Counted from the stretch's first letter, positions 1 through 10,608 are shown. The stretch is DNA of 64,000 nt from Omphiscola glabra (GCA_964017045.1 OZ024807.1:8537481-8601480), one strand, 5' to 3'. Numbers and translations: made by a program. Notes: generated from the sequence alone by a model not told the origin.

Positions 1-395
1 GTGCCATTTCTTCAAGACGGGGAACAAACAGGGTCATGGTGGTGCGTTCCGACTAGGTCTAGTTGGGGTCAGTATGAGTGATAATGGAGGGGGGGGGGTC
101 ATCGTGAGATCTAATGAGATCAGGGTGAGTAAAAACAAGGTCATCGGTCAACGGGGTTATTTTATTGGGTCAAGGTGAGTACTAGCGGGTTAAATGGGAG
201 AAATAGCGTGATCTTCGAGGGTGCACTTTAATAAATGTATGGAGCCCCTCAACTCAGACCCACCCCCCCCCCCCGAACTCGCCACTACCCAATTCGCCAC
301 CCTCCAATTTGCCACCCCCACCAACTCCCCCCCCCCTGACTCAACCCCGCCCAACTCGCCCCCTAACCGCGAAGCTGTGTTCTTTGTTCCAACAG
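1..395. other. no gene seen; presumed intron of the upstream gene
   Basis: G-rich irregular sequence with loosely repeated GGGTCA and GTGAGT words, then a C-rich tract (about 250-360) that leads into the acceptor at 394-395. No convincing exon. Because the exon at 396 starts in phase 0 and lacks a start codon, the beginning of the gene, including any signal peptide, lies before the window. Confidence 0.4.
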
Positions 396-594
396 TTGTG
401 CTCAGTTGACCTGCACGAGCCGTGCGTCACCAGCAACAACACGTTGGAGTGCTGTTCGGCGATGACGGCAGTCGGTAAATACGACGTCAACATTTCAGGC
501 GTGGCCGCGACGTCGTTCAGTCGGGCTGCGATACGAATGGTGTGGCCGAGTCGCAGGACGACGGTGACCAGGTCCAGATTCCCGCTCATTTATG
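396..594 (+). CDS. ectodomain gene, exon A (phase 0 in, 1 base out)
   Basis: Follows acceptor TTCCAACAG and reads LCSVDLHEPC..., ending TTTATG before donor GTAGGT. Four cysteines lie near the start (LCS, EPC, ECC). The single leftover G completes a GGT glycine with the next exon. The 53-bp minisatellite begins at this donor. Confidence 0.6.
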
Positions 595-3500
595 GTAGGT
601 CCCATTTGTAGTTACCTGATGGTTTGAGGAATTAACACTTATTTATGGTAGGACCTCTTTATAGTTACCTATTTGTTTGATGAATTAACACTTATTTATA
701 GTAGGTCCCCTTTATAGTTACCTGATGGTTTGACGAATTAATACTTATTTATGGTAGGTCCCCTTTATAGTTACCTGATGGTTTGACGAATTAACACTTA
801 TTTATGGTAGGTCCCCTTTATAGTTACCTACTGGTTTGACGAATTAACACTTATTTATGGTAGGTCCCCTTTATAGTTACCTACTGGTTTGACGAATTAA
901 CACTTATTTATGGTAGGTCCCCTTTATAGTTACCTACTGGTTTGACGAATTAACACTTATTTATGGTAGGTCCCCTTTATAGTTACCTGATGGTTTGACG
1001 AATTAACACTTATTTATGGTAGGTCCCCTTTATAGTTACCTACTGGTTTGACAAATTAACACTTATTTATGGTAGGTCCCCTTTATAGTTACCTGATGGT
1101 TTGACGAATTAACACTTATTTATGGTAGGTCCCCTTTATAGTTACCTACTGGTTTGACGAATTAACACTTATTTATGGTAGGTCCCCTTTATAGTTACCT
1201 ACTGGTTTGACGAATTAACACTTATTTATGGTAGGTCCCCTTTATAGTTGCCTACTGGTTTGACGAATTAACACTTATTTATGGTAGGTCCCCTTTATAG
1301 TTGCCTGATGGTTTGACGAATTAACACTTATTTATGGTAGGTCCCCTTTATAGTTACCTACTGGTTTGACGAATTAACACTTATTTATGGTAGGTCCCCT
1401 TTATAGTTGCCTACTGGTTTGACGAATTAACACTTATTTATGGTAGGTCCCCTTTATAGTTGCCTACTGGTTTGACGAATTAACACTTATTTATGGTAGG
1501 TCCCCTTTATAGTTGCCTACTGGTTTGACGAATTAACACTTATTTATGGTAGGTCCCCTTTATAGTTGCCTACTGGTTTGACGAATTAACACTTATTTAT
1601 GGTAGGTCCCCTTTATAGTTGCCTACTGGTTTGACGAATTAACACTTATTTATGGTAGGTCCCCTTTATAGTTGCCTACTGGTTTGACGAATTAACACTT
1701 ATTTATGGTAGGTCCCCTTTATAGTTGCCTACTGGTTTGACGAATTAACACTTATTTATGGTAGGTCCCCTTTATAGTTGCCTACTGGTTTGACGAATTA
1801 ACACTTATTTATGGTAGGTCCCCTTTATAGTTGCCTACTGGTTTGACGAATTAACACTTATTTATGGTAGGTCCCCTTTATAGTTACCTACTGGTTTGAC
1901 GAATTAACACTTATTTATGGTAGGTCCCCTTTATAGTTGCCTACTGGTTTGACGAATTAACACTTATTTATGGTAGGTCCCCTTTATAGTTACCTACTGG
2001 TTTCACTTGGTTGGGCGGATTAATACTTAGCCTTAAATTTAGCTCAAATGTCCACCATCATTCTGATCGATCAAATCGATTATTCCGTTGTGTCACTAAA
2101 TCAGTCATCATATTCATAATTCCTTCAGACATTAGTTTCCTTTTTTTAAAAGCATAACCCCCCCCCCTTTCTTGTCCCAAGACCACCATCATATGAAAAA
2201 TACATTTTCCTCCATGTCCACCATCATTTTGATAACCCTTAACGCCTGCATGTCCACTATCATTTTGATAACCCTTAACGCCTGCATGTCCACCATCATT
2301 TTGACACCCTTAACGCCTGCATGTTCACCATCATTTTGATAACCCTTAACGCCTGCATGTCCACCATCATTTTGATAACCCTTAATGCCTGCTTTTCCAC
2401 CATCATTTTGATAACCCTTAACGCCTGCATGTCCACCATCATTTTGATAACCCTTAACGCCTGCATGTCCATCATCATTTTGATAACCCTTAACGCCTGC
2501 ATGTCCACCATCATTTTGATAACCCTTAACGCCTGCATGTCCATCATCATTTTGATAATCCATTTCCCTCCATGTCCACCATTATCTTGATAATCCCTTT
2601 TGGTCACCGTCGCAATTGAAAATCCATGTCTCAATTTTCGAAACGATAATCACATCCTCCAACCCCACCCCCCCTCGGGTCAAATCCTTTCTGTCCCCAG
2701 GTCAACCGTCTATCAATGTATCTGTGGGCAGCACCTTGTACAAAATAGATCTTTACGACCAGTGTGAGCTGAGCTTGACCAAGAGCAAGTCGGGGATAAC
2801 CTTCTGTGTGGGGTACATCGAGTCGCCAGTGCTCACCCTTTATTTAAACGAGAGGATGGACCAGGTGCCAGATGACAGCTGTGTCCGGGGTGTGTTCGAG
2901 GTGGTCCAAGAGGTGGCGCAAAATTTGCGGTTCAGCTATCGAGACGGGTGCGGTCGCACTGAGGAGTTCAGCTGTCACGTCAGTTGTGAGTACAAAAAAA
3001 AAAAAAAAGGCTGTTGTTGAAATGTGTAGCTGTTAGTTTGTGTGGAAGATTAAGCATAGCGATGGATGCATGCTTTTGTGAAATAAAGTGAGAGAGCTTC
3101 GAAGTGAGACGTGGGGACACACAATATGGGGACACACGATGTTGACACGGGGACACACGATGTTGACACAGGGACACGCGATGTTGACATGGGGACACGC
3201 GATGTTAACATGTGGAAACACGTTGTTAACACGGGGACACACGAGGTTGACACGGGGGACACACGTTGTTGACACGGGGACATATGATGTTGACACGGGG
3301 GACACACGATTTTGACACGGGGATACACGTTGTTGACACGGTAGACACACGATGTTGACACAGGGACACGCGATGTTGATATGGGGACACACGATGTTGA
3401 CACAGGGACAAGCGATGTTGATATGGGGACACACGATGTTGACACAGGGACACGCGATGTTGATATGGGGACACACGATTTTGACACAGGGACAAGCGAT

Positions 3501-6500
3501 GTTGACATGGGGACGCGCGATGTTGACACAGGGACGCGCGATGTTGACTCGGGGACACACGTTGTTGACACGGGGACACGCGTTGTTGACACGGGGACAT
3601 GCGTTGTTGACACGGGGGGGACGCGATGTTGACGTGAGGAACTATACAAAGTTTATCAATGTTGGTGGGAGTTGGTGAGTGCTTTAAAAAAATTAACTAC
3701 ATCTTGCCATATAAATTTAAATGTCTCCAAATACTGGAAAATGAAAACAAAGATGTGATAAACGATGTCTTATGACCGCCCCATCCACAACCACCGCCCC
3801 ATCCACAACCACCGCCCCATCCACAACCACCGCCCCATCCACAACCACCGCCCCATCCACAACCACCGCCCCATCCACAACCACCGCCCCATCCACAACC
3901 ACCGCCCCATCTACAACCACCGCCCCATCCACAACCACCGCCTCCGGGTACCGGAAATTTGATCGAAAGAAATTTCGTCGACAGAAAATGGATCGACGGA
4001 AATTCGATCGAAAGAAATTTGGTCGAATCTTTTTTTCAGTTCACGCGTTAAAATTTTCATGAAATTTCTTTTTGAACGCACTATTCCATACCGTAAAACA
4101 AAATAATGCGTTCAGAAAGAAATTTGACGCAAAATTTTAACGTGTAAACTAAAAAAATATTCGACCATTTTTCCGTTCGATCAAATTTCCGTAGATCAAT
4201 TTTCCGTTGACGAAATTTCTTTCGATCAAATTTCCGGATACGACCGTCTCCCCCAAACCTATCACTATTGAAGTTGAGCATGGTCACGTCTTACGACAAG
4301 CAATATATATATATATTAACAACCGTTTTAAATTACATTTAAGTGTATTTGTGTTGAAACATTTAAGGCCAAGCATTGGTAACTGTAATAATAGAGTTAA
4401 ACTTTGTAGCCTCAGGTGTTGATTGTTTAAAGGAGCTAAAAGTTGTAACCTCAGGTGTTGGTTGTTTAGCGGAGACAAAAGTTTTAACCTCGGGTGTTGG
4501 TTGTTTAGCGGAGATAAAAGTTTTAACCTCGGGTGTTGGTTGTTTAACTTGGTTGAATATTGTAAGTTCAATTTGCAATTGCTTAACTTTGTTAAGAACT
4601 ATAAGTGCCAGCGAAGGGTGTTTAACTGTGTTCAAAGTTGTAAGTTCGGCTACCTGTTGTTTCGTGAACCGTCTTGAATCTCTAACTACCGACAATGTTT
4701 CTTTGATATTGTCTGACGTTCACCTCTTCCCCTTCCCCTAGACAACATACCATGTATCACAGGGGATTGCAGCAAGATGCCGTCGGGTAGGTACGCCCCT
4801 TGTCACCCGGAATGTTTGAAAGGAGTTTTCTACCATTGTTACAGGGGCGTCACATATACGGAGTAAGTTGGTCAGTGCTAGCATAATAATATTTAAGCTA
4901 AAATTTTCTGAGAGTTTTATTAAAAATGAAAATAAATTTTAAAACTTTAATTTTAAAATGGTTTCCTGCCACCAGATAGACGTGATGATCCGTTATTTTT
5001 TATTTCAAATTTTTATTTTGAGTTGAGCTCTGTCCTTTGTTGACAAAGTTAGGGTAAGTGCCGCCCGGGCGGGACAAGATTATTTTTGCTGTCCCCTTTT
5101 CCGCAAAAATAAACAAATGTCTATAGTGGGTCAAAAATGCTGCCATTACAAACAATTTTGTTATCAATAATTTTATCAAAGCAAAGGATCTTAAATGATT
5201 CAGGGGAGATTATTCCAGATATTTTTATACATTCAATAATTTATGATCAAAGCCCCTGAAAAAAAAAGTGTTTTGGTTTTAAAGACTCCCTAGTCTTAAT
5301 CTGTTTTGCCGAAACTTAAATTATTATGAACACAGGTGAAGTTGTTGTCGGGGATCAAAGTGAAATGGTGAGAGCAGTGGTCGGCAAATCGCGAGCCGCA
5401 TGCGGCCTGAGTGCGGCTCGGCCAGTCGGACAAAAAATTGGTTTTTAATCGTACGGCTGCTCATTTTCTCTCTTTCGACGTATGAGTTTGCCGACCACTG
5501 GGTTAGAGTATAAAGTGAAGTTGTCAGGGATGAAAGTGAAATTGTAAGACGCGACACGATAAATCGTTTGGTCCGCCGAATGCAAGGTGTATCCAGTGGC
5601 GTAGTGGGGGGGGGGCAAGGGGGCATCATGCCCCGGGCGCTACTCACAAAGGGGCGCCAAATGGTATATTTTACTATAATATTGTATGGTTTTCGAATAG
5701 GGGGGCGCTAAAAAGGTATTGAGGGGCGCTAAAAAGGTAGTGTGCCCCGGGCGCGAGTTAAGCTCGCTACGCCACTGGGTGCATCACAAATTTCTTCAAA
5801 GTGTGATTCTTTTCATTCTTGTTATAAGCGCACTTATAAAACAACAACCCGAGTGTCTCTGAATCATATCTACACAATGCGTGTATGTTTTGTGTTTGTC
5901 ACACATGACCAGCGCTGTACCTGGGAATAATAGCCGAAGGTACCGGTCAAATATACAACAGGCGAGGGAGGAGTCGACTTAAGACATTTATTAAGGATGG
6001 TTTATGTGAATGCAGGGAAGGCATAGCCTGGGAACCGAGCCGGCCACGGGTACGTCAGGTAGTCACTAAGGGACAATGGAGGGAGGGCAGGGTATCACGA
6101 ATGAGTTTTGTAGTTTGCTTGTAACTATGGAATGTCCATGCAGACCCTGGGTATTGTTAGTTTAATCAAGTATCATGGCTGAGTCAGCATGTGAGAATTA
6201 TCTGCATAAAGACTGCATAATAAAGTATATATTTATTTTTTTTGTTGCTGTTTTTTTTATAGTTGATTTATTTGTTAAGTTTTATGACATGCCGGTCGCG
6301 AAGAGCTAACTCATGATGGCCCAGTAAGGCCATGTGGTTTGGCCAACTCTATTTTTAAGGGATGACAGGCAAATGTTAGGGATTTAATGCGCACTCAAAA
6401 CAAATTAATTCATTTTAAAAAAAAAAAAAAAATTAAATTACAATTTTTTTTTTCAGGTTGTGTCCGACATTTTGGGTAAAAAGCAACTTTGGTTTCTGGG

Positions 6501-9500
6501 TAAAAACTATGGGTATATTTCAGTCGTCAGCGGGTACTTGTGTTGTAAATTCGCCAAATTGTCCACGTAAGTAGAGGCCTACGCGCCGTTGCTGTAAAAA
6601 TGTCATACCCGTCGCATCTGTCTGTTGATCTAAGGACAAACTGTCGCTCACCCTAACTGTTTAATGCATGTGTGTTATTGACCAATTTATAAAAGGCGCA
6701 ACTAGAGACTCTACAGTATTTTGCCTGAAAGGGGCGGTACATTGCATAAAAGGGGCGGTACATTTCCTGAAAGGGGCGGTACATTGCATAAAAGGGGGCG
6801 GTAAATTTCCTGAAAGGGGCGGTACATTGCCAGAAAGGGGTGGTACGTGGCCATAAGGGCGGTACATTGCCTGAAAGGGGGGCGGTACATGGCCTGAAAG
6901 GGGCGGTACATTGCATAAAAGGGGCGGTACATTGCCTGAAAGGGGCGGTAAATTGCCTGAAAGGGGCGGTACGTTGCCTGAAAAGGGCGGTACATTGCCT
7001 GACAGGAGCAGTACGCGTCTTGCAAAGTTTGATTTAGACCCCCAACAAGCTCTTAGGGATGAACGCACGTCAAGTAAAACAAAAAGCTTGTTTAAAGGGA
7101 GGGAGAGTCGTGCCATTCATCGGCATGACTCACTCACCGGTTCTTACCTACTTGATCCAATGGCAAGACATAGCCATGCAGAACGACAGGAAATAGACCA
7201 GGATACAGTATATGACCAGCATTGTGTCATGAGTGTTTCAACGTGCTCTTTAAGCGTTCCACGTTGAAGAAGTTGCCGGAAATTGCATTGTGTCAACGTC
7301 ATACCGTCTACGGGACTCCTTCTCCGGGTTTTTATTCAAAGTTGTTCGTTCTCTTAGATCAGCTTTTCTCAGCCTGTGGGTCGCGACGTCTTTGGGGGGG
7401 TCGAACGGCCCTTTCACAGGGGTATATAGCAACGAAAATAAAATTGTGGTTTGGGGTCGCCGCACACGAGGAACTGTATTAAAGGGTCGGGGCATTAGGA
7501 AGGTTGAGAACCACTATTTCGATGGTGTGTCATCCAAGATTAACAAGTCCCGTCCACCCGGGTGCTGGTGATGTTTTAAATATTTTTATATATTTTTTAA
7601 AAATTTTTGTATCTTGTCTGGGTTTTGGCGGAGATGGAACTCCTATCCACAAGTTTTGATCTGAGTAATTTTGACCGAACATTCAACCACCCGCTATGTG
7701 TCTAGTCTAAATGTTTTGTTTTTTTTTTCCAAAAATTGTATAGGTACAGAATTGACGTGCATTGGGGCCAATTGCACAGGACTATCAGACGGCACGTACG
7801 CGGCGTGTCCACCAAACTGCGCCATGGGATGGTTTTATAAATGTCAACTGGGAAGCCTATCTAAAAAGTAACTTTGCCAGTTGTATGCATGTTTCGTGAG
7901 CATTAAGAATGTGGTGCCATTGTGTGTCGTGTGGAGTAAGAACGTGACGCCAGTGTGCGCCGTGTGCCAACATGAAAGTCTGTTTAGTGCAAAAGTAGCC
8001 AGTCGTTAGGTTTAGTAGATGTCCCGGGGGGCAAGCCGGGGCGGTTGGGGAACCCTACGTGAGGAAAATGTTGTCTGGCTCAGCTCAGCAAGTGGAGCTG
8101 GTGGCCAGTTTACTAGCCGGGGTCATAATAGAGTAAGCTCAGACCTTCACCAGAATATGTGCGTTAGTTAGTAGAAAGAAATCGGTTGTGGAGCAACTGA
8201 ATTCCGTCGAAGTTATTACATGGATTGAGCCACCGCCTTGGTCATTCCTTTTAATATATATATATTTCAATTGAAAAAGCAAAGGGCCCTATCAGATTTG
8301 ATAAACCCCCACGCTGTAATCGAAGACCCATTCGCTCGCTAAACAAAAGCTTGGTCGTTCACCAGAAGTCCCCTCTACTCGAAGATAAACTTTAAGATCC
8401 AAAATTGCAGTCGACTAAAAATTCAGCTAAGAATAGGCCACTGAAGAATGATGTCGTTGGGGGAATGTATCCTCCAATGAAATTGTCAACATTACTACAA
8501 GACCGTCTTTCAACTGCCTTTTAAAGGCTTGAAGTCCATTGCACTGAAAGCTGTAGTGCATTAGGCTTGGAATACATTGTACTGAACGCTCAAGTCATAG
8601 TGCATTAGGCGTGTAATCCATTGTAAAAAAATCACTAGTGGGTTGTGCTGAGAATTTATCTACTTGGTTTTCTTGCGCAAAAGACTTGGAATCAAGAAGA
8701 GTGTGTCAAGATGAAAGCAGCCCCCCCCCCCTTTTTTTTCTCCAAAAAAACAAACAAACTCGAGCCAACGAGACGGCATCTACATCATTCATGTGTACGT
8801 TAGCAATGCTTTTATAGAACTTGTAAATGACTGTGGGCTGTTTTCATGTATGACTTCTTGTGAATTTTGTCATTTATAAGTTTAAAAAACAAGTATTGTA
8901 AACTATACACGTCAGTGAGGGAAAAAAAATGATATGATACACATGAGTGCGCTGTGTAACTTTTCGCTTTGACAGTCGGTGTGAATATGGTTGGTATTCT
9001 GATCGCAAAGGTCGAGCGTACGAAGCAAGGATGATCTATGATCCTGCTCAAGGATACTGTCGGCGGTACGCCACGTATTGCAGTGAATATGTACCCCGTT
9101 TAATTGAGTTATGTAAGTATCGTAAGCTGAACTTTTTTTAGCACCCTCGTACAATCCCATAATTTTACCGGACATTGTGATTCTCATATTACCGCATGTC
9201 AGTGTTGTCATTTTATCATAATTTTTGGCCCCGTGGTAATGATATCTAGAGTTCTCATGTCACCGTACCAGTGTCCTTGTGTACCAGGAGTAAAGGTTCT
9301 CATTGTATCATAAGTTAAGGCCTCGTTTTACCATAAGTCATTGTTCTCATATTGCCATAATTCGGTGTTCTCATATTGCCATAAGTCAGAGTTCTCATAT
9401 TACCATAAGTCAGAGTTCTCATATTACCATAATTCAGTGTTCTCATATTACCATAAGTCAGGGTTCTCATATTACCATACGTCAGGGTTCTCATGTTATC

Positions 9501-10120
9501 ATAACTCGGGCTTCTCGTGTTACCACACGCCTTGGTTCTTTTGTAGCGATAAGCCTGGGTTCTCTCTCATGTCCCCCATTCTCATGTCCCCCATTCTCAT
9601 GTCCCCCATTCTCATGTCCCCCATTCTCATGTTCCCATAAGCCAGCTGCTCATTTCACCATAAGTCACGGGTTGCTCATGTTATCATATGTCCAGATTTG
9701 ACCATTCGGCAGGGGTCGCCAAGGTTGGAACCCGCAACTCTCTAACTCAGTGGTTCTCAACCTTCCTAATGCCGCGACCCCTTAATACAGTTCCTCAGGT
9801 TGTGGCGACCCCCAACCACAAAATTATTTTCGTTTCTTCTTCGTAATTGTAGAGTATTTGTATTTTAGATGATCTTAGGCGACCCCTGGGAAAGGATCGT
9901 TCGACCCCCAAAGGGGTCGCGACCTACAGATTGAGAACCGCTGCTCTAACTGCTACGATCACCAATATCTAAGCTCATCAAATTGTATTGCATATAAATG
10001 AACACTCTCGTATTTTTTTCCCGCTCTGTGTTTCATATATTCCCAGCTGTCGGTTCAACTTTGGGTTATGTTCAGATGCCAGTTTTGTTCACGTCCCTGC
10101 TGACCCTGGACTTGCTGTAG
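396..10120 (+). CDS. partial gene for a secreted/surface protein with two tandem 8-cysteine modules (7 exons)
   Basis: Exons at 396-594, 2701-2985, 4742-4862, 6457-6566, 7744-7867, 8976-9112 and 10047-10120 join without a frame break into 349 codons plus TAG. Exons 1-2 encode a cysteine-bearing, beta-rich-looking ectodomain, possibly Ig-like. Exons 3+4 and 5+6 each encode one module with spacing C-x4-C-x10-C-x3-C-x7-C-x9-C-x25-C-x6-C. Both modules are bounded by introns that leave one base, and both are split two residues before the sixth cysteine by an intron that leaves two bases. The pattern GxYAxC..C..FYxC..G recalls peritrophin-type chitin-binding (CBM14) domains, but those usually have six cysteines, so this is a distant or separate family. 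The last exon encodes a hydrophobic tail, perhaps a GPI signal. The 5' end is missing. Function is unknown; extracellular location is inferred from the cysteines and phase 1-1 modules. Confidence 0.7.
586..2012 (+). repeat. 53-bp minisatellite, about 27 copies
   Basis: Unit begins GACGAATTAACACTTATTTA and contains GGTAGGTCCCC. Copies are nearly identical, with TTACC/TTGCC and GATGG/ACTGG variants. The first partial unit overlaps the end of the coding exon, so every unit carries a copy of the TTTATG/GTAGGT splice donor. Confidence 0.95.
2189..2594. repeat. 36-bp minisatellite, about 10 copies
   Basis: Unit core is CGCCTGCATGTCCACCATCA followed by TTTTGATAACCCTTAA. The period is a multiple of three, so both strands look open (12-residue repeats); no coding role is inferred. 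Lies in the intron before exon B. Confidence 0.92.
2701..2985 (+). CDS. ectodomain gene, exon B
   Basis: Starts after TTCTGTCCCCAG and ends before GTGAGT. Begins QPSINVSVGSTLYKIDLYDQ and has six cysteines plus alternating hydrophobic residues, like an Ig-type beta sandwich, but no family signature is certain. Ends with one base (T) that joins AC of exon C to give Tyr. Confidence 0.7.
3108..3642. repeat. 21-bp minisatellite, about 25 copies
   Basis: Unit GTTGACACGGGGACACACGA plus T, with many point variants. Intronic. Open frames on both strands reflect the period being divisible by three. Confidence 0.93.
3771..3945. repeat. 18-bp minisatellite, about 9.5 copies
   Basis: Unit ACCACCGCCCCATCCACA. 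Directly abuts the palindromic MITE at 3946, whose left 9-bp target duplication is formed from the end of this array. Confidence 0.93.
3946..4242. mobile_element. palindromic MITE, 297 bp, copy 1 (9-bp TSD)
   Basis: Long imperfect inverted repeat: the left arm reads TACCGGAAATTTGATCGAAA and the right arm ends in its complement, TTTCGATCAAATTTCCGGAT. Flanks ACCGCCTCC (3937-3945) and ACCGTCTCC (4243-4251) match at 8 of 9 positions, as expected for a 9-bp target duplication. The sister copy at 18452-18703 has a perfect one. Target length and foldback shape suggest a Mutator-like non-autonomous element; no transposase is present. Confidence 0.85.
4395..4565. repeat. 39-bp tandem repeat, about 4 copies
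   Basis: Unit contains AACCTCGGGTGTTGGTTGTT followed by TAGCGGAGATAAAAGTTTT; the outer copies are diverged. Intronic. Confidence 0.85.
4742..4862 (+). CDS. ectodomain gene, exon C (first half of 8-Cys module 1)
   Basis: Follows CCTTCCCCTAG and ends before GTAAGT. Encodes cysteines 1-5 of module 1: CITGDC, then PSGRYAPC, HPEC and GVFYHC. Enters with one carried base and leaves GA, which combines with G of exon D to make Glu. Confidence 0.75.
5375..5500. mobile_element. hAT-type MITE, 126 bp
   Basis: Terminal inverted repeats CAGTGGTCGGCAAA and TTTGCCGACCACTG. Flanks GGTGAGAG and GGTTAGAG match at 7 of 8 bases, consistent with the 8-bp duplication of hAT elements. No coding capacity. Confidence 0.8.
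5594..5777. mobile_element. MITE with CAGTGGCGTAG ends, 184 bp
   Basis: Ends CAGTGGCGTAGTGGGGGG and GCTCGCTACGCCACTG are inverted. Flanks GGTGTATC and GGTGCATC agree at 7 of 8 positions, so an 8-bp target duplication is likely. Internal GGGGCGC motifs repeat. Probably hAT-like; a related end (CTACGCCACTG) occurs near 19905. Confidence 0.75.
6457..6566 (+). CDS. ectodomain gene, exon D (second half of 8-Cys module 1)
   Basis: Acceptor is a long T tract ending CAG and the donor is GTAAGT. In the frame imposed by exon C it is open and begins E-LCPTFWVKSN. It supplies cysteines 6-8, with x25 and x6 spacing identical to module 2. Leaves one C, which makes Arg with GT of exon E. Too short to stand out as an open frame alone. 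Confidence 0.7.
6723..7012. repeat. 21-bp minisatellite, about 14 copies
   Basis: Unit GGGGCGGTACATTGCCTGAA plus A, with CATAAAA variants. Intronic and open in several frames only because of its period. Confidence 0.92.
7360..7516 (-). mobile_element. SPIN-like hAT MITE, diverged copy, inverted
   Basis: On the minus strand it reads GGTTGAGAACC-type termini, the CATTAGGAAGGTTGAGAACC complement at the right edge and CCTGTGGGTCGCGACG at the left. Internal blocks GGTCGAACGGCCCTTTCACA and AAATTGTGGTTTGGGGTCGC match the copy at 9748-9943. No clear target duplication, so probably old or truncated. Confidence 0.8.
7744..7867 (+). CDS. ectodomain gene, exon E (first half of 8-Cys module 2)
   Basis: Follows TTGTATAG and ends before GTAACT. 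Encodes cysteines 1-5 (TCIGANC, YAAC, PPNC, GWFYKC) with the same spacing as exon C, and enters and leaves in the same phases. It is therefore a tandem paralogue of exon C. Confidence 0.75.
8976..9112 (+). CDS. ectodomain gene, exon F (second half of 8-Cys module 2)
   Basis: Follows CTTTGACAG and ends before GTAAGT. Encodes RCEYGWYSDRKG..., MIYDPAQGYC and YATYC, giving cysteines 6-8. The YDPxxGYC segment resembles the end of chitin-binding peritrophin domains. Leaves one T for the terminal exon. Confidence 0.75.
9165..9690. repeat. 24-bp repeat with an embedded 15-bp sub-array
   Basis: Unit GTTCTCATATTACCATAAGT plus CAGA is clearest at 9340-9500 and degenerates outward. Around 9566-9636 a 15-bp unit, CTCATGTCCCCCATT, repeats four to five times. 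Confidence 0.85.
9748..9943 (+). mobile_element. SPIN-like hAT MITE, 196 bp, with perfect 8-bp TSD
   Basis: Starts CAGTGGTTCTCAACCTTCCT, ends GATTGAGAACCGCTG, and is flanked by CTCTAACT on both sides (9740-9747 and 9944-9951). The GCGACCCCTTAATACAGTTC, CCCCAACCACAAAATTATTT and GACCCCCAAAGGGGTCGC blocks match the SPIN family as I remember it from vertebrate genomes. Non-autonomous; no transposase remains. Confidence 0.9.
10047..10120 (+). CDS. ectodomain gene, putative terminal exon with hydrophobic tail
   Basis: A strong T-rich acceptor (TTTCATATATTCCCAG) is followed, in the only frame compatible with exon F, by 24 open codons and TAG. The product ends VGSTLGYVQMPVLFTSLLTL, uncharged until one Asp near the end, like a GPI-attachment signal or short membrane tail. 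Support is splice signal plus phase only; a rival acceptor at 11924-11925 gives a short basic tail. Confidence 0.45.
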
Positions 10121-10602
10121 CTAATCCCAGGCGAGACTCTGCGATCTCCCGTGGACACTGATTTGACATAGATGTGTCCAACGACATTTGATAACTTGGA
10201 CACATGACCTACTCACAATTACATATATACAGTCGGATACGTCCAAATTTTACTGTACACATTTTCTAGAGCGCAAAAATGCTTGATATCTCGCTCTATT
10301 CCGATGGGTCTCTAAAAAGACCCACTAAAGTTCCCGCTGATCCGAATGTTAAATTCTCTGAGTTTATTTAGGAGAGGGTGGGGGGAAGCGTCTACGTCAT
10401 ATGTAACAATATATTTATAAGGTGTTCGTCCTTTAGGAAATATATTTCATGATGAAATGACTTTTCCCATGTTGCCCCTATTGAAGCAATATTTTTCTTC
10501 TAAATGTTTTTGTTAGCGTTTTACTTTAACTGTATCTTCTTTTTTTTTTTTCAAATTAAACAACTTACCTGTACTTTTTAAAACTTACAATGTAACATAG
10601 AA

Positions 10603-10608
10603 AATAAA
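10603..10608 (+). terminator. candidate polyadenylation signal of the ectodomain gene
   Basis: AATAAA about 480 bp after the proposed stop; first good hexamer downstream of it. AT-rich context makes chance occurrence possible. Confidence 0.3.

Noticed and set aside
2189..2634. Open frames on both strands with 12-residue repeats
   Set aside because: 36-bp minisatellite inside an intron; openness follows from the period.
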